Shown piece by piece: positions 26,901 through 40,180 of a DNA stretch of 64,000 nucleotides. The stretch spans positions 62,001-126,000 of the forward strand of contig CANTFG010000167.1 in assembly GCA_947652605.1 (NCBI GenBank), in the 5' to 3' direction. Each line of letters begins with the position of its first letter. Position 1 is the stretch's first letter. A program made the translations under genes and the position numbers. A model generated the notes under the pieces. That model worked only from the letters and a program-made list of their open reading frames with translations. It ran no database searches and was not told the DNA's origin. This DNA comes from Elmis aenea (taxonomy: Eukaryota; Arthropoda; Insecta; Coleoptera; Elmidae).

Positions 26901-28381
26901 TGTTTTGCATATGTCTTTCAAAGAGCTGGTTTTAATTTTTAATAATTTCCTAAAAATACCGTGCTTTAGTTAATACATATGTTCCTTAAGCGACTATTTC
27001 GAAACAATTTCAATTATTGATTTGTATATCACTGGAACAGTTTATCCATCGCCTCTTTACATGAATACAATTGTTTTGCATGTCTTTCAATGAGCTGGTT
27101 TTAATTTTTAATGATTTCCAAAAAATACCGTGCTTTAGTTCATACATATGTTCCTTGAGCGACTATTTCGAAACAATTTTAATTATTGATTTGTATATCA
27201 CAGAAACAGTTTATCCATCGCCTCTTTACATGAATACAATTGTTTTGCATATGTCTTTCAATGAGCTGGTTTTAATTTTTAATAATTTCCTAAAAATACC
27301 GTGCTCTAGTTAATACATATGTTCCTTGAGCGACTATTTCTAAACAATTTTAATTATTGATTTGTATATCACAGGAACAGTTTATCCATCGCCTCTTTAC
27401 ATGAATACAATTGTTTTGCATATGTCTTTCAATGAGCTGGTTTTAATTTTTAATAATTTCCTAAAAATACAGTGCTTTAGTTAATACATATGTTCCTTGA
27501 GCGACTATTTCTAAACAATTTTAATTATTGATTTGTATATGACAGGAACAGTTTATCCATCGCCTTTTTACATGAATACAATTGTTTTGCATATGTCTTT
27601 CAATGAGCTGGTTTTAATTTTTAGTAATGTCTTAAAAATACCGTGCTTTAGTTAATACATATGTTCCTTGAGCGACTATTTCTAAACAATTTTAATTATT
27701 GATTTGTATATCACAGGAACAGTTTATCCATCGCCTCTTTACATGAATACAATTGTTTTGCATATGTCTTTCAAAGAGCTGGTTTTAATTTTTAATAATT
27801 TCCTAAAAATACCGTGCTTTAGTTAATACATATGTTCCTTAAGCGACTATTTCGAAACAATTTCAATTATTGATTTGTATATCACAGGAACAGTTTATCC
27901 ATCGCCTCTTTACATGAATACAATTGTTTTGCATATATCTTTCAATGAGCTGGTTTTAATTTTTAATGATTTCCAAAAAATACCGTGCTTTAGTTCATAC
28001 ATATGTTCCTTGAGCGACTATTTCGAAACAATTTTAATTATTGATTTGTATATCACAGAAACAGTTTATCCATCGCCTCTTTACATGAATACAATTGTTT
28101 TGCATATGTCTTTCAATGAGCTGGTTTTAATTTTTAATAATGTCTTAAAAATACCGTGCTTTAGTTAATACATATGTTCCTTGAGCGACTATTTCGAAAC
28201 AATTTTAATTATTGATTTGTATATCACAGGAACAGTTTATCCATCGCCTCTTTACATGAATACAATTGTTTTGCATATGTCTTTCATGAGCTGGTTTTAA
28301 TTTTTAATAATTTCCTAAAAATACCGTGCTTTAGTTAATACATATGTTCCTTGAGCGACTATTTCTAAACAATTTTAATTA
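23939..28381 (+). repeat. 21-monomer unit, copy 2, expanded to 26 monomers
   Basis: The order matches copy 1 (20350-23938) but with five extra units (855 bp): N O P Q R/M (25136-25990) precede N O P Q R (25991-26845). Length is 4443 bp. Private changes of this copy include 'tatctcgaa' in P (25478), 'tgctctag' in B (27186), and a one-base loss ('tttcatgag') near 28286 in the last unit. Copy 1 and copy 2 are directly adjacent, with no intervening unit. Confidence 0.85.
25820..25990 (+). repeat. Hybrid monomer R/M
   Basis: The front is R (cgcTtc, tttaatgag), the back is M ('ttaag', TTCGAA), and the following unit is N with its t2a change ('attatagatt'). This hybrid is the seam of the 5-monomer duplication N-O-P-Q-R in this copy. 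Confidence 0.82.
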
Positions 28382-29236
28382 TTGATTTGTATATCACAGG
28401 AACAGTTTATCCATCGCCTCTTTACATGAATACAATTGTTTTGCATATGTCTTTCAATGAGCTGGTTTTAATTTTTAATAATGTCTTAAAAATACCGTGC
28501 TTTAGTTAATACATATGTTCCTTGAGCGACTATTTCTAAACAATTTTAATTATTGATTTGTATATCACAGGAACAGTTTATCCATCGCTTCTTTACATGA
28601 ATACAATTGTTTTGCATATGTCTTTCAATGAGCTGGTTTTAATTTTTAATAATTTCCTAAAAATACCGTGCTTTAGTTAATACATATGTTCCTTGAGCGA
28701 CTATTTCTAAACAATTTTAATTATTGATTTGTATATCACAGGAACAGTTTATCCATCGCCTCTTTACATGAATACAATTGTTTTGCATATGTCTTTCAAT
28801 GAGCTGGTTTTAATTTTTAATAATTTCCTAAAAATACCGTGCTTTAGTTAATACATATGTTCCTTGAGCGACTATTTCGAAACAATTCTAATTATTGATT
28901 TGTATATCACAGGAACAGTTTATCCATCGCTTCTTTACATGAATACAATTGTTTTGCATATGTCTTTCAATGAGCTGGTTTTAATTTTTAATAATGTCTT
29001 AAAAATACCGTGCTTTAGTTAATACATATGTTCCTTGAGCGACTATTTCGAAACAATTTTAATTATTGATTTGTATATCACAGGAACAGTTTATCCATCG
29101 CCTCTTTACATGAATACAATTGTTTTGCATATGTCTTTCAATGAGCTGGTTTTAATTTTTAATAATTTCCTAAAAATACCGTGCTTTAGTTAATACATAT
29201 GTTCCTTGAGCGACTATTTCTAAACAATTTTAATTA
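28382..29236 (+). repeat. Five weakly typed monomers
   Basis: Units at 28382 (aatgtctta, TTCTAA), 28553 (cgcttc, TTCTAA), 28724 (plain, with 'aattctaatt'), 28895 (cgcttc with aatgtctta) and 29066 (plain, TTCTAA). They combine R, D and P markers and cannot be assigned to single types. The 28895-29066 pair recurs at 30947-31118, 2052 bp away. Confidence 0.7.
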
Positions 29237-31288
29237 TTGATTTGTATATCACAGGAACAGTTTATCCATCGCTTCTTTACATGAATACAATTGTTTTGCA
29301 TATGTCTTTCAATGAGCTGGTTTTAATTTTTAATAATTTCCTAAAAATACCGTGCTTTAGTTAATACATATATTCCTTGAGCGACTATTTCTGAACAATT
29401 TTAATTATTGATTTGTATATCACAGGAACAGTTTATCCATCGCCTCTTTACATGAATACAATTGTTTTGCATATGTCTTTCAAAGAGCTGGTTTTAATTT
29501 TTAATAATTTCCTAAAAATACCGTGCTTTAGTTAATACATATGTTCCTTAAGCGACTATTTCGAAACAATTTCAATTATTGATTTGTATATCACTGGAAC
29601 AGTTTATCCATCGCCTCTTTACATGAATACAATTGTTTTGCATATGTCTTTCAATGAGCTGGTTTTAATTTTTAATGATTTCCAAAAAATACCGTGCTTT
29701 AGTTCATACATATGTTCCTTGAGCGACTATTTCGAAACAATTTTAATTATTGATTTGTATATCACAGAAACAGTTTATCCATCGCCTCTTTACATGAATA
29801 CAATTGTTTTGCATATGTCTTTCAATGAGCTGGTTTTAATTTTTAATAATTTCCTAAAAATACCGTGCTTTAGTTAATACATATGTTCCTTGAGCGACTA
29901 TTTCTAAACAATTTTAATTATTGATTTGTATATCACAGGAACAGTTTATCCATCGCCTCTTTACATGAATACAATTGTTTTGCATATGTCTTTCAATGAG
30001 CTGGTTTTAATTTTTAATAATTTCCTAAAAATACAGTGCTTTAGTTAATACATATGTTCCTTGAGCGACTATTTCTAAACAATTTTAATTATTGATTTGT
30101 ATATGACAGGAACAGTTTATCCATCGCCTTTTTACATGAATACAATTGTTTTGCATATGTCTTTCAATGAGCTGGTTTTAATTTTTAGTAATGTCTTAAA
30201 AATACCGTGCTTTAGTTAATACATATGTTCCTTGAGCGACTATTTCTAAACAATTTTAATTATTGATTTGTATATCACAGGAACAGTTTATCCATCGCCT
30301 CTTTACATGAATACAATTGTTTTGCATATGTCTTTCAAAGAGCTGGTTTTAATTTTTAATAATTTCCTAAAAATACCGTGCTTTAGTTAATACATATGTT
30401 CCTTAAGCGACTATTTCGAAACAATTTCAATTATTGATTTGTATATCACTGGAACAGTTTATCCATCGCCTCTTTACATGAATACAATTGTTTTGCATAT
30501 GTCTTTCAATGAGCTGGTTTTAATTTTTAATGATTTCCAAAAAATACCGTGCTTTAGTTCATACATATGTTCCTTGAGCGACTATTTCGAAACAATTTTA
30601 ATTATTGATTTGTATATCACAGAAACAGTTTATCCATCGCCTCTTTACATGAATACAATTGTTTTGCATATGTCTTTCAAAGAGCTGGTTTTAATTTTTA
30701 ATAATTTCCTAAAAATACCGTGCTTTAGTTAATACATATGTTCCTTAAGCGACTATTTCGAAACAATTTCAATTATTGATTTGTATATCACTGGAACAGT
30801 TTATCCATCGCCTCTTTACATGAATACAATTGTTTTGCATATGTCTTTCAATGAGCTGGTTTTAATTTTTAATGATTTCCAAAAAATACCGTGCTTTAGT
30901 TCATACATATGTTCCTTGAGCGACTATTTCTAAACAATTCTAATTATTGATTTGTATATCACAGGAACAGTTTATCCATCGCTTCTTTACATGAATACAA
31001 TTGTTTTGCATATGTCTTTCAATGAGCTGGTTTTAATTTTTAATAATGTCTTAAAAATACCGTGCTTTAGTTAATACATATGTTCCTTGAGCGACTATTT
31101 CGAAACAATTTTAATTATTGATTTGTATATCACAGGAACAGTTTATCCATCGCCTCTTTACATGAATACAATTGTTTTGCATATGTCTTTCAATGAGCTG
31201 GTTTTAATTTTTAATAATTTCCTAAAAATACCGTGCTTTAGTTAATACATATGTTCCTTGAGCGACTATTTCTAAACAATTTTAATTA
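29237..31288 (+). repeat. 12-monomer unit (2052 bp)
   Basis: Order: R S A B C D S A B/S A-variant, then the pair seen at 28895. Its first eight units (R S A B C D S A) match 31289-32656, giving a 2052-bp period. The B/S hybrid at 30605 (front cacagAa, back caaAgag and ttAag) leads to A as S would. The A-variant at 30776 keeps the A front but ends with TTCTAA and 'aattctaatt'. Confidence 0.78.
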
Positions 31289-32314
31289 TTGATTTGTATA
31301 TCACAGGAACAGTTTATCCATCGCTTCTTTACATGAATACAATTGTTTTGCATATGTCTTTCAATGAGCTGGTTTTAATTTTTAATAATTTCCTAAAAAT
31401 ACCGTGCTTTAGTTAATACATATATTCCTTGAGCGACTATTTCTGAACAATTTTAATTATTGATTTGTATATCACAGGAACAGTTTATCCATCGCCTCTT
31501 TACATGAATACAATTGTTTTGCATATGTCTTTCAAAGAGCTGGTTTTAATTTTTAATAATTTCCTAAAAATACCGTGCTTTAGTTAATACATATGTTCCT
31601 TAAGCGACTATTTCGAAACAATTTCAATTATTGATTTGTATATCACTGGAACAGTTTATCCATCGCCTCTTTACATGAATACAATTGTTTTGCATATGTC
31701 TTTCAATGAGCTGGTTTTAATTTTTAATGATTTCCAAAAAATACCGTGCTTTAGTTCATACATATGTTCCTTGAGCGACTATTTCGAAACAATTTTAATT
31801 ATTGATTTGTATATCACAGAAACAGTTTATCCATCGCCTCTTTACATGAATACAATTGTTTTGCATATGTCTTTCAATGAGCTGGTTTTAATTTTTAATA
31901 ATTTCCTAAAAATACCGTGCTTTAGTTAATACATATGTTCCTTGAGCGACTATTTCTAAACAATTTTAATTATTGATTTGTATATCACAGGAACAGTTTA
32001 TCCATCGCCTCTTTACATGAATACAATTGTTTTGCATATGTCTTTCAATGAGCTGGTTTTAATTTTTAATAATTTCCTAAAAATACAGTGCTTTAGTTAA
32101 TACATATGTTCCTTGAGCGACTATTTCTAAACAATTTTAATTATTGATTTGTATATGACAGGAACAGTTTATCCATCGCCTTTTTACATGAATACAATTG
32201 TTTTGCATATGTCTTTCAATGAGCTGGTTTTAATTTTTAGTAATGTCTTAAAAATACCGTGCTTTAGTTAATACATATGTTCCTTGAGCGACTATTTCTA
32301 AACAATTTTAATTA
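31289..32314 (+). repeat. 6-monomer block R-S-A-B-C-D
   Basis: Six units in canonical wrap-around order, the beginning of a second copy of the 12-monomer unit. D has 'agtaatgtc', as in the D units at 23084, 27528 and 30092. The next S, at 32315, opens the long region that repeats the beginning of the window. Confidence 0.78.
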
Positions 32315-35300
32315 TTGATTTGTATATCACAGGAACAGTTTATCCATCGCCTCTTTACATGAATACAATTGTTTTGCATATGTCTTTCAAAGAGCTGGTT
32401 TTAATTTTTAATAATTTCCTAAAAATACCGTGCTTTAGTTAATACATATGTTCCTTAAGCGACTATTTCGAAACAATTTCAATTATTGATTTGTATATCA
32501 CTGGAACAGTTTATCCATCGCCTCTTTACATGAATACAATTGTTTTGCATATGTCTTTCAATGAGCTGGTTTTAATTTTTAATGATTTCCAAAAAATACC
32601 GTGCTTTAGTTCATACATATGTTCCTTGAGCGACTATTTCGAAACAATTTTAATTATTGATTTGTATATCACAGAAACAGTTTATCCATCGCCTCTTTAC
32701 ATGAATACAATTGTTTTGCATATGTCTTTCAATGAGCTGGTTTTAATTTTTAATAATTTCCTAAAAATACCGTGCTTTAGTTAATACATATGTTCCTTGA
32801 GCGACTATTTCTAAACAATTTTAATTATTGATTTGTATATCACAGGAACAGTTTATCCATCGCCTCTTTACATGAATACAATTGTTTTGCATATGTCTTT
32901 CAATGAGCTGGTTTTAATTTTTAATAATTTCCTAAAAATACAGTGCTTTAGTTAATACATATGTTCCTTGAGCGACTATTTCTAAACAATTTTAATTATT
33001 GATTTGTATATGACAGGAACAGTTTATCCATCGCCTTTTTACATGAATACAATTGTTTTGCATATGTCTTTCAATGAGCTGGTTTTAATTTTTAATAATG
33101 TCTTAAAAATACCGTGCTTTAGTTAATACATATGTTCCTTGAGCGACTATTTCGAAACAATTTTAATTATTGATTTGTATATCACAGGAACAGTTTATCC
33201 ATCGCCTCTTTACATGAATACAATTGTTTTGCATATATCTTTCAATGAGCTGGTTTTAATTTTTAATAATTTCCTAAAAATACCGTGCTTTAGTTAATAC
33301 ATATGTTCCTTGAGCGACTATTTCGAAACAATTTTAATTATTGATTTGTATATCACAGAAACAGTTTATCCATCGTCTCTTTACATGAATACAATTGTAT
33401 TGCATATGTCTTTCAATGAGCTGGTTTTAATTTTTAATAATTTCCTAAAAATACCGTGCTTTAGTTAATACATATGTTCCTTGAGCGACTATTTCGAAAC
33501 AATTTTAATTATTGATTTGTATATCACAGGACAAGTTTATCCTTCGCATCTTTACATGAATACAATTGTTTTGCATATGTCTTTCAATGAGCTGGTTTTA
33601 ATTTTTAATAATTTCCTAAAAATACCGTGCTTTAGTTAATACATATGTTCCTTGAGCGACTATTTTGAAACAATTTTAATTATTGATTTGTATATCACAG
33701 GAACAGTTTATCCATCGCCTCTTTATATGAATACAATTGTTTTGCATATGTCTTTCAATGAGCTGGTTTTAATTTTTAATAATTTGCTAAAAATACAGTG
33801 CTTTAGTTAATACATATGTTCCTTGAGCGACTATTTCTAAACAATTTTAATTATTGATTTGTATATGACAGGAACAGTTTATCCATCGCCTTTTTACATG
33901 AATACAATTGTTTTGCATATGTCTTTCAATGAGCTGGTTTTAATTTTTAATAATGTCTTAAAAATACCGTGCTTTAGTTAATACATATGTTCCTTGAGCG
34001 ACTATTTCGAAACAATTTTAATTATTGATTTGTATATCACAGGAACAGTTTATCCATCGCCTCTTTACATGAATACAATTGTTTTGCATATATCTTTCAA
34101 TGAGCTGGTTTTAATTTTTAATAATTTCCTAAAAATACCGTGCTTTAGTTAATACATATGTTCCTTGAGCGACTATTTCGAAACAATTTTAATTATTGAT
34201 TTGTATATCACAGAAACAGTTTATCCATCGTCTCTTTACATGAATACAATTGTATTGCATATGTCTTTCAATGAGCTGGTTTTAATTTTTAATAATTTCC
34301 TAAAAATACCGTGCTTTAGTTAATACATATGTTCCTTGAGCGACTATTTCGAAACAATTTTAATTATTGATTTGTATATCACAGGACAAGTTTATCCTTT
34401 GCATCTTTACATGAATACAATTGTATTGCATATGTCTTTCAATGAGCTGGTTTTAATTTTTAATAATTTCCTAAAAATACCGTGCTTTAGTTAATACATA
34501 TGTTCCTTGAGCGACTATTTTGAAACAATTTTAATTATTGATTTGTATATCACAGGAACAGTTTATCCATCGCCTCTTTATATGAATACAATTGTTTTGC
34601 ATATGTCTTTCAATGAGCTGGTTTTAATTTTTAATAATTTCCTAAAAATACCGTGCTTTAGTTAATACATATGTTCCTTGAGCGACTATTTCTAAACAAT
34701 TTTAATTATTGATTGGTATATCACAGGAACAGTTTATCCATCGCCTCTTTACATGAATACAATTGTTTTGCATATATCTTTCAATGAGCTGGTTTTAATT
34801 TTTTATAATTTCCTAAAAATACCGTGCTTTAGTTAATACATATGTTCCTTGAGCGACTATTTCGAAACAATTTTAATTATTGATTTGTATATCACAGAAA
34901 CAGTTTATCCATCGCCTCTTTACATGAATACAATTGTTTTGCATATGTCTTTCAATGAGCTGGTTTTAATTTTTAATGATTTCCTAAAAATACCGTGCTT
35001 TAGTTAATACATATGTTCCTTGAGCGACTATTTTTGAACAATTTTAATTATTGATTTGTATATCACAGGACAAGTTTATCCTTCGCATCTTTACATGAAT
35101 ACAATTGTTTTGCATATGTCTTTCAATGAGCTGGTTTTAATTTTTAATAATTTCCTAAAAATACCGTGCTTTAGTTAATACATATTTTCCTTGAGCGACT
35201 ATTTCTAAACAATTTTAATTATTGATTTGTATATCACAGGACAAGTTTATCCATCGCCTCTTTACATGAATACAATTGTTTTGCATATGTCTTTCAATGA

Positions 35301-36760
35301 GCTGGTTTTAATTTTTAATAAGTTCTTAAAAATACCGTGCTTTAGTTAATACATATGTTTCTTGAGCGACTATTTCTAAACAATTTTAATTATTGATTTG
35401 TATATCACAGGAACAGTTTATCCATCGCCTCTTTACATGAATACAATTGTTTTGCATATGTCTTTCAATGAGCTGGTTTTAATTTTTAATAATTTCCTAA
35501 AAATACCGTGCTTTAGTTAATACATATGTTCCTTAAGCGACTATTTCGAAACAATTTCAATTATTGATTTGTATATCACAGAAACAGTTTATCCATCGCC
35601 TCTTTACATGAATACAATTGTTTTGCATATGTCTTTCAATGAGCTGGTTTTAATTTTTAATAATTTCCTAAAAATACCGTGCTTTAGTTAATACATATGT
35701 TCCTTGAGCGACTATTTCTAAACAATTTTAATTATTGATTTGTATATCACAGGAACAGTTTATCCATCGCTTCTTTACATGAATACAATTGTTTTGCATA
35801 TGTCTTTCAATGAGCTGGTTTTAATTTTTAATAATTTCCTAAAAATACCGTGCTTTAGTTAATACATATATTCCTTGAGCGACTATTTCTGAACAATTTT
35901 AATTATTGATTTGTATATCACAGGAACAGTTTATCCATCGCCTCTTTACATGAATACAATTGTTTTGCATATGTCTTTCAAAGAGCTGGTTTTAATTTTT
36001 AATAATTTCCTAAAAATACCGTGCTTTAGTTAATACATATGTTCCTTAAGCGACTATTTCGAAACAATTTCAATTATTGATTTGTATATCACTGGAACAG
36101 TTTATCCATCGCCTCTTTACATGAATACAATTGTTTTGCATATGTCTTTCAATGAGCTGGTTTTAATTTTTAATGATTTTCAAAAAATACCGTGCTTTAG
36201 TTCATACATATGTTCCTTGAGCGACTATTTCGAAACAATTTTAATTATTGATTTGTATATCACAGAAACAGTTTATCCATCGCCTCTTTACATGAATACA
36301 ATTGTTTTGCATATGTCTTTCAATGAGCTGGTTTTAATTTTTAATAATTTCCTAAAAATACCGTGCTTTAGTTAATACATATGTTCCTTGAGCGACTATT
36401 TCTAAACAATTTTAATTATTGATTTGTATATCACAGGAACAGTTTATCCATCGCCTCTTTACATGAATACAATTGTTTTGCATATGTCTTTCAATGAGCT
36501 GGTTTTAATTTTTAATAATTTCCTAAAAATACAGTGCTTTAGTTAATACATATGTTCCTTGAGCGACTATTTCTAAACAATTTTAATTATTGATTTGTAT
36601 ATGACAGGAACAGTTTATCCATCGCCTTTTTACATGAATACAATTGTTTTGCATATGTCTTTCAATGAGCTGGTTTTAATTTTTAATAATGTCTTAAAAA
36701 TACCGTGCTTTAGTTAATACATATGTTCCTTGAGCGACTATTTCTAAACAATTTTAATTA

Positions 36761-39700
36761 TTGATTTGTATATCACAGGAACAGTTTATCCATCGCCTCT
36801 TTACATGAATACAATTGTTTTGCATATGTCTTTCAAAGAGCTGGTTTTAATTTTTAATAATTTCCTAAAAATACCGTGCTTTAGTTAATACATATGTTCC
36901 TTAAGCGACTATTTCGAAACAATTTCAATTATTGATTTGTATATCACTGGAACAGTTTATCCATCGCCTCTTTACATGAATACAATTGTTTTGCATATGT
37001 CTTTCAATGAGCTGGTTTTAATTTTTAATGATTTCCAAAAAATACCGTGCTTTAGTTCATACATATGTTCCTTGAGCGACTATTTCGAAACAATTTTAAT
37101 TATTGATTTGTATATCACAGAAACAGTTTATCCATCGCCTCTTTACATGAATACAATTGTTTTGCATATGTCTTTCAATGAGCTGGTTTTAATTTTTAAT
37201 AATTTCCTAAAAATACCGTGCTTTAGTTAATACATATGTTCCTTGAGCGACTATTTCTAAACAATTTTAATTATTGATTTGTATATCACAGGAACAGTTT
37301 ATCCATCGCCTCTTTACATGAATACAATTGTTTTGCATATGTCTTTCAATGAGCTGGTTTTAATTTTTAATAATTTCCTAAAAATACAGTGCTTTAGTTA
37401 ATACATATGTTCCTTGAGCGACTATTTCTAAACAATTTTAATTATTGATTTGTATATGACAGGAACAGTTTATCCATCGCCTTTTTACATGAATACAATT
37501 GTTTTGCATATGTCTTTCAATGAGCTGGTTTTAATTTTTAATAATGTCTTAAAAATACCGTGCTTTAGTTAATACATATGTTCCTTGAGCGACTATTTCG
37601 AAACAATTTTAATTATTGATTTGTATATCACAGGAACAGTTTATCCATCGCCTCTTTACATGAATACAATTGTTTTGCATATATCTTTCAATGAGCTGGT
37701 TTTAATTTTTAATGATTTCCTAAAAATACCGTGCTTTAGTTAATACATATGTTCCTTGAGCGACTATTTCGAAACAATTTTAATTATTGATTTGTATATC
37801 ACAGAAACAGTTTATCCATCGTCTCTTTACATGAATACAATTGTATTGCATATGTCTTTTAATGAGCTGGTTTTAATTTTTAATGATTTCCTAAAAATAC
37901 CGTGCTTTAGTTAATACATATGTTCCTTGAGCGACTATTTCGAAACAATTTTAATTATTGATTTGTATATCACAGAAACAGTTTATCCATCGTCTCTTTA
38001 CATGAATACAATTGTATTGCATATGTCTTTTAATGAGCTGGTTTTAATTTTTAATAATTTCCTAAAAATACCGTGCTTTAGTTAATACATATGTTCCTTG
38101 AGCGACTATTTCGAAACAATTTTAATTATTGATTTGTATATCACAGGACAAGTTTATCCTTCGCATCTTAACATGAATACAATTGTTTTGCATATGTCTT
38201 TCAATGAGCTGGTTTTAATTTTTAATAATTTCCTAAAAATACCGTGCTTTAGTTAATACATATGTTCCTTGAGCGACTATTTTGAAACAATTTTAATTAT
38301 TGATTTGTATATCACAGGAACAGTTTATCCATCGCCTCTTTATATGAATACAATTGTTTTGCATATGTCTTTCAATGAGCTGGTTTTAATTTTTAATAAT
38401 TTCCTAAAAATACCGTGCTTTAGTTAATACATATGTTCCTTGAGCGACTATTTCTAAACAATTTTAATTATTGATTGGTATATCACAGGAACAGTTTATC
38501 CATCGCCTCTTTACATGAATACAATTGTTTTGCATATATCTTTCAATGAGCTGGTTTTAATTTTTAATAATTTCCTAAAAATACCGTGCTTTAGTTAATA
38601 CATATGTTCCTTGAGCGACTATTTCGAAACAATTTTAATTATTGATTTGTATATCACAGAAACAGTTTATCCATCGCCTCTTTACATGAATACAATTGTT
38701 TTGCATATGTCTTTCAATGAGCTGGTTTTAATTTTTAATGATTTCCTAAAAATACCGTGCTTTAGTTAATACATATGTTCCTTGAGCGACTATTTTTAAA
38801 CAATTTTAATTATTGATTTGTATATCACAGGACAAGTTTATCCTTCGCATCTTTACATGAATACAATTGTTTTGCATATGTCTTTCAATGAGCTGGTTTT
38901 AATTTTTAATAATTTTCTAAAAATACCGTGCTTTAGTTAATACATATGTTCCTTGAGCGACTATTTCTAAACAATTTTAATTATTGATTTGTATATCACA
39001 GGAACAGTTTATCCATCGCCTCTTTACATGAATACAATTGTTTTGCATATGTCTTTCAATGAGCTGGTTTTAATTTTTAATAATTTCTTAAAAATACCGT
39101 GCTTTAGTTAATACATATGTTTCTTGAGCGACTATTTCTAAACAATTTTAATTATTGATTTGTATATCACAGGAACAGTTTATCCATCGCCTCTTTACAT
39201 GAATACAATTGTTTTGCATATGTCTTTCAATGAGCTGGTTTTAATTTTTAATAATTTCCTAAAAATACCGTGCTTTAGTTAATACATATGTTCCTTAAGC
39301 GACTATTTCGAAACAATTTTAATTATAGATTTGTATATCACAGGAACAGTTTATCCATCGCCTCTTTACATGAATACAATTGTTTTGCATATGTCTTTCA
39401 ATGAGCTGGTTTTAATTTTTAATAATTTTCTAAAAATACCGTGCTTTAGTTAATACATATGTTCCTTGAGCGACTATTTCGAAACAATTTTAATTATTGA
39501 TTTGTATATTACAGGAACAATTTATCTATCGCCTCTTTACATGTATACAATTGTTTTGCATATGTCTTTCAAAGAGCTGGTTTTAATTTTTAATAATTTC
39601 CTAAAAATACCGTGCTTTAGTTAATACATATGTTCCTTGAGCGACTATTTCGAAACAATTTTAATTATTGATTTGTATATCACAGGAACAGTTTATCCAT

Positions 39701-40180
39701 CGCCTCTTTACATGAATACAATTGTTTTGCATATGTCTTTCAATGAGCTGGTTTTAATTTTTAATAATTTCCTAAAAATACCGTGCTTTAGTTAATACAT
39801 ATGTTCCTTAAGCGACTATTTCGAAACAATTTCAATTATTGATTTGTATATCACAGAAACAGTTTATCCATCGCCTCTTTACATGAATACAATTGTTTTG
39901 CATATGTCTTTCAATGAGCTGGTTTTAATTTTTAATAATTTCCTAAAAATACCGTGCTTTAGTTAATACATATGTTCCTTGAGCGACTATTTCTAAACAA
40001 TTTTAATTATTGATTTGTATATCACAGGAACAGTTTATCCATCGCTTCTTTACATGAATACAATTGTTTTGCATATGTCTTTCAATAAGCTGGTTTTAAT
40101 TTTTAATAATTTCCTAAAAATACCGTGCTTTAGTTAATACATATATTCCTTGAGCGACTATTTCTGAACAATTTTAATTA
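36761..40180 (+). repeat. 20-monomer HOR (19-mer plus duplicated F)
   Basis: Order S A B C D E F F G H I J K L M N O P Q R, 3420 bp. It corresponds to 4447-7694. The first F (37787) has an F front but an E-like back ('gatttccta', as in the E before it), and is followed by a second F: an F/E exchange between neighbours that added exactly 171 bp. G at 38129 has a private 'catcttaac'. Confidence 0.82.
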
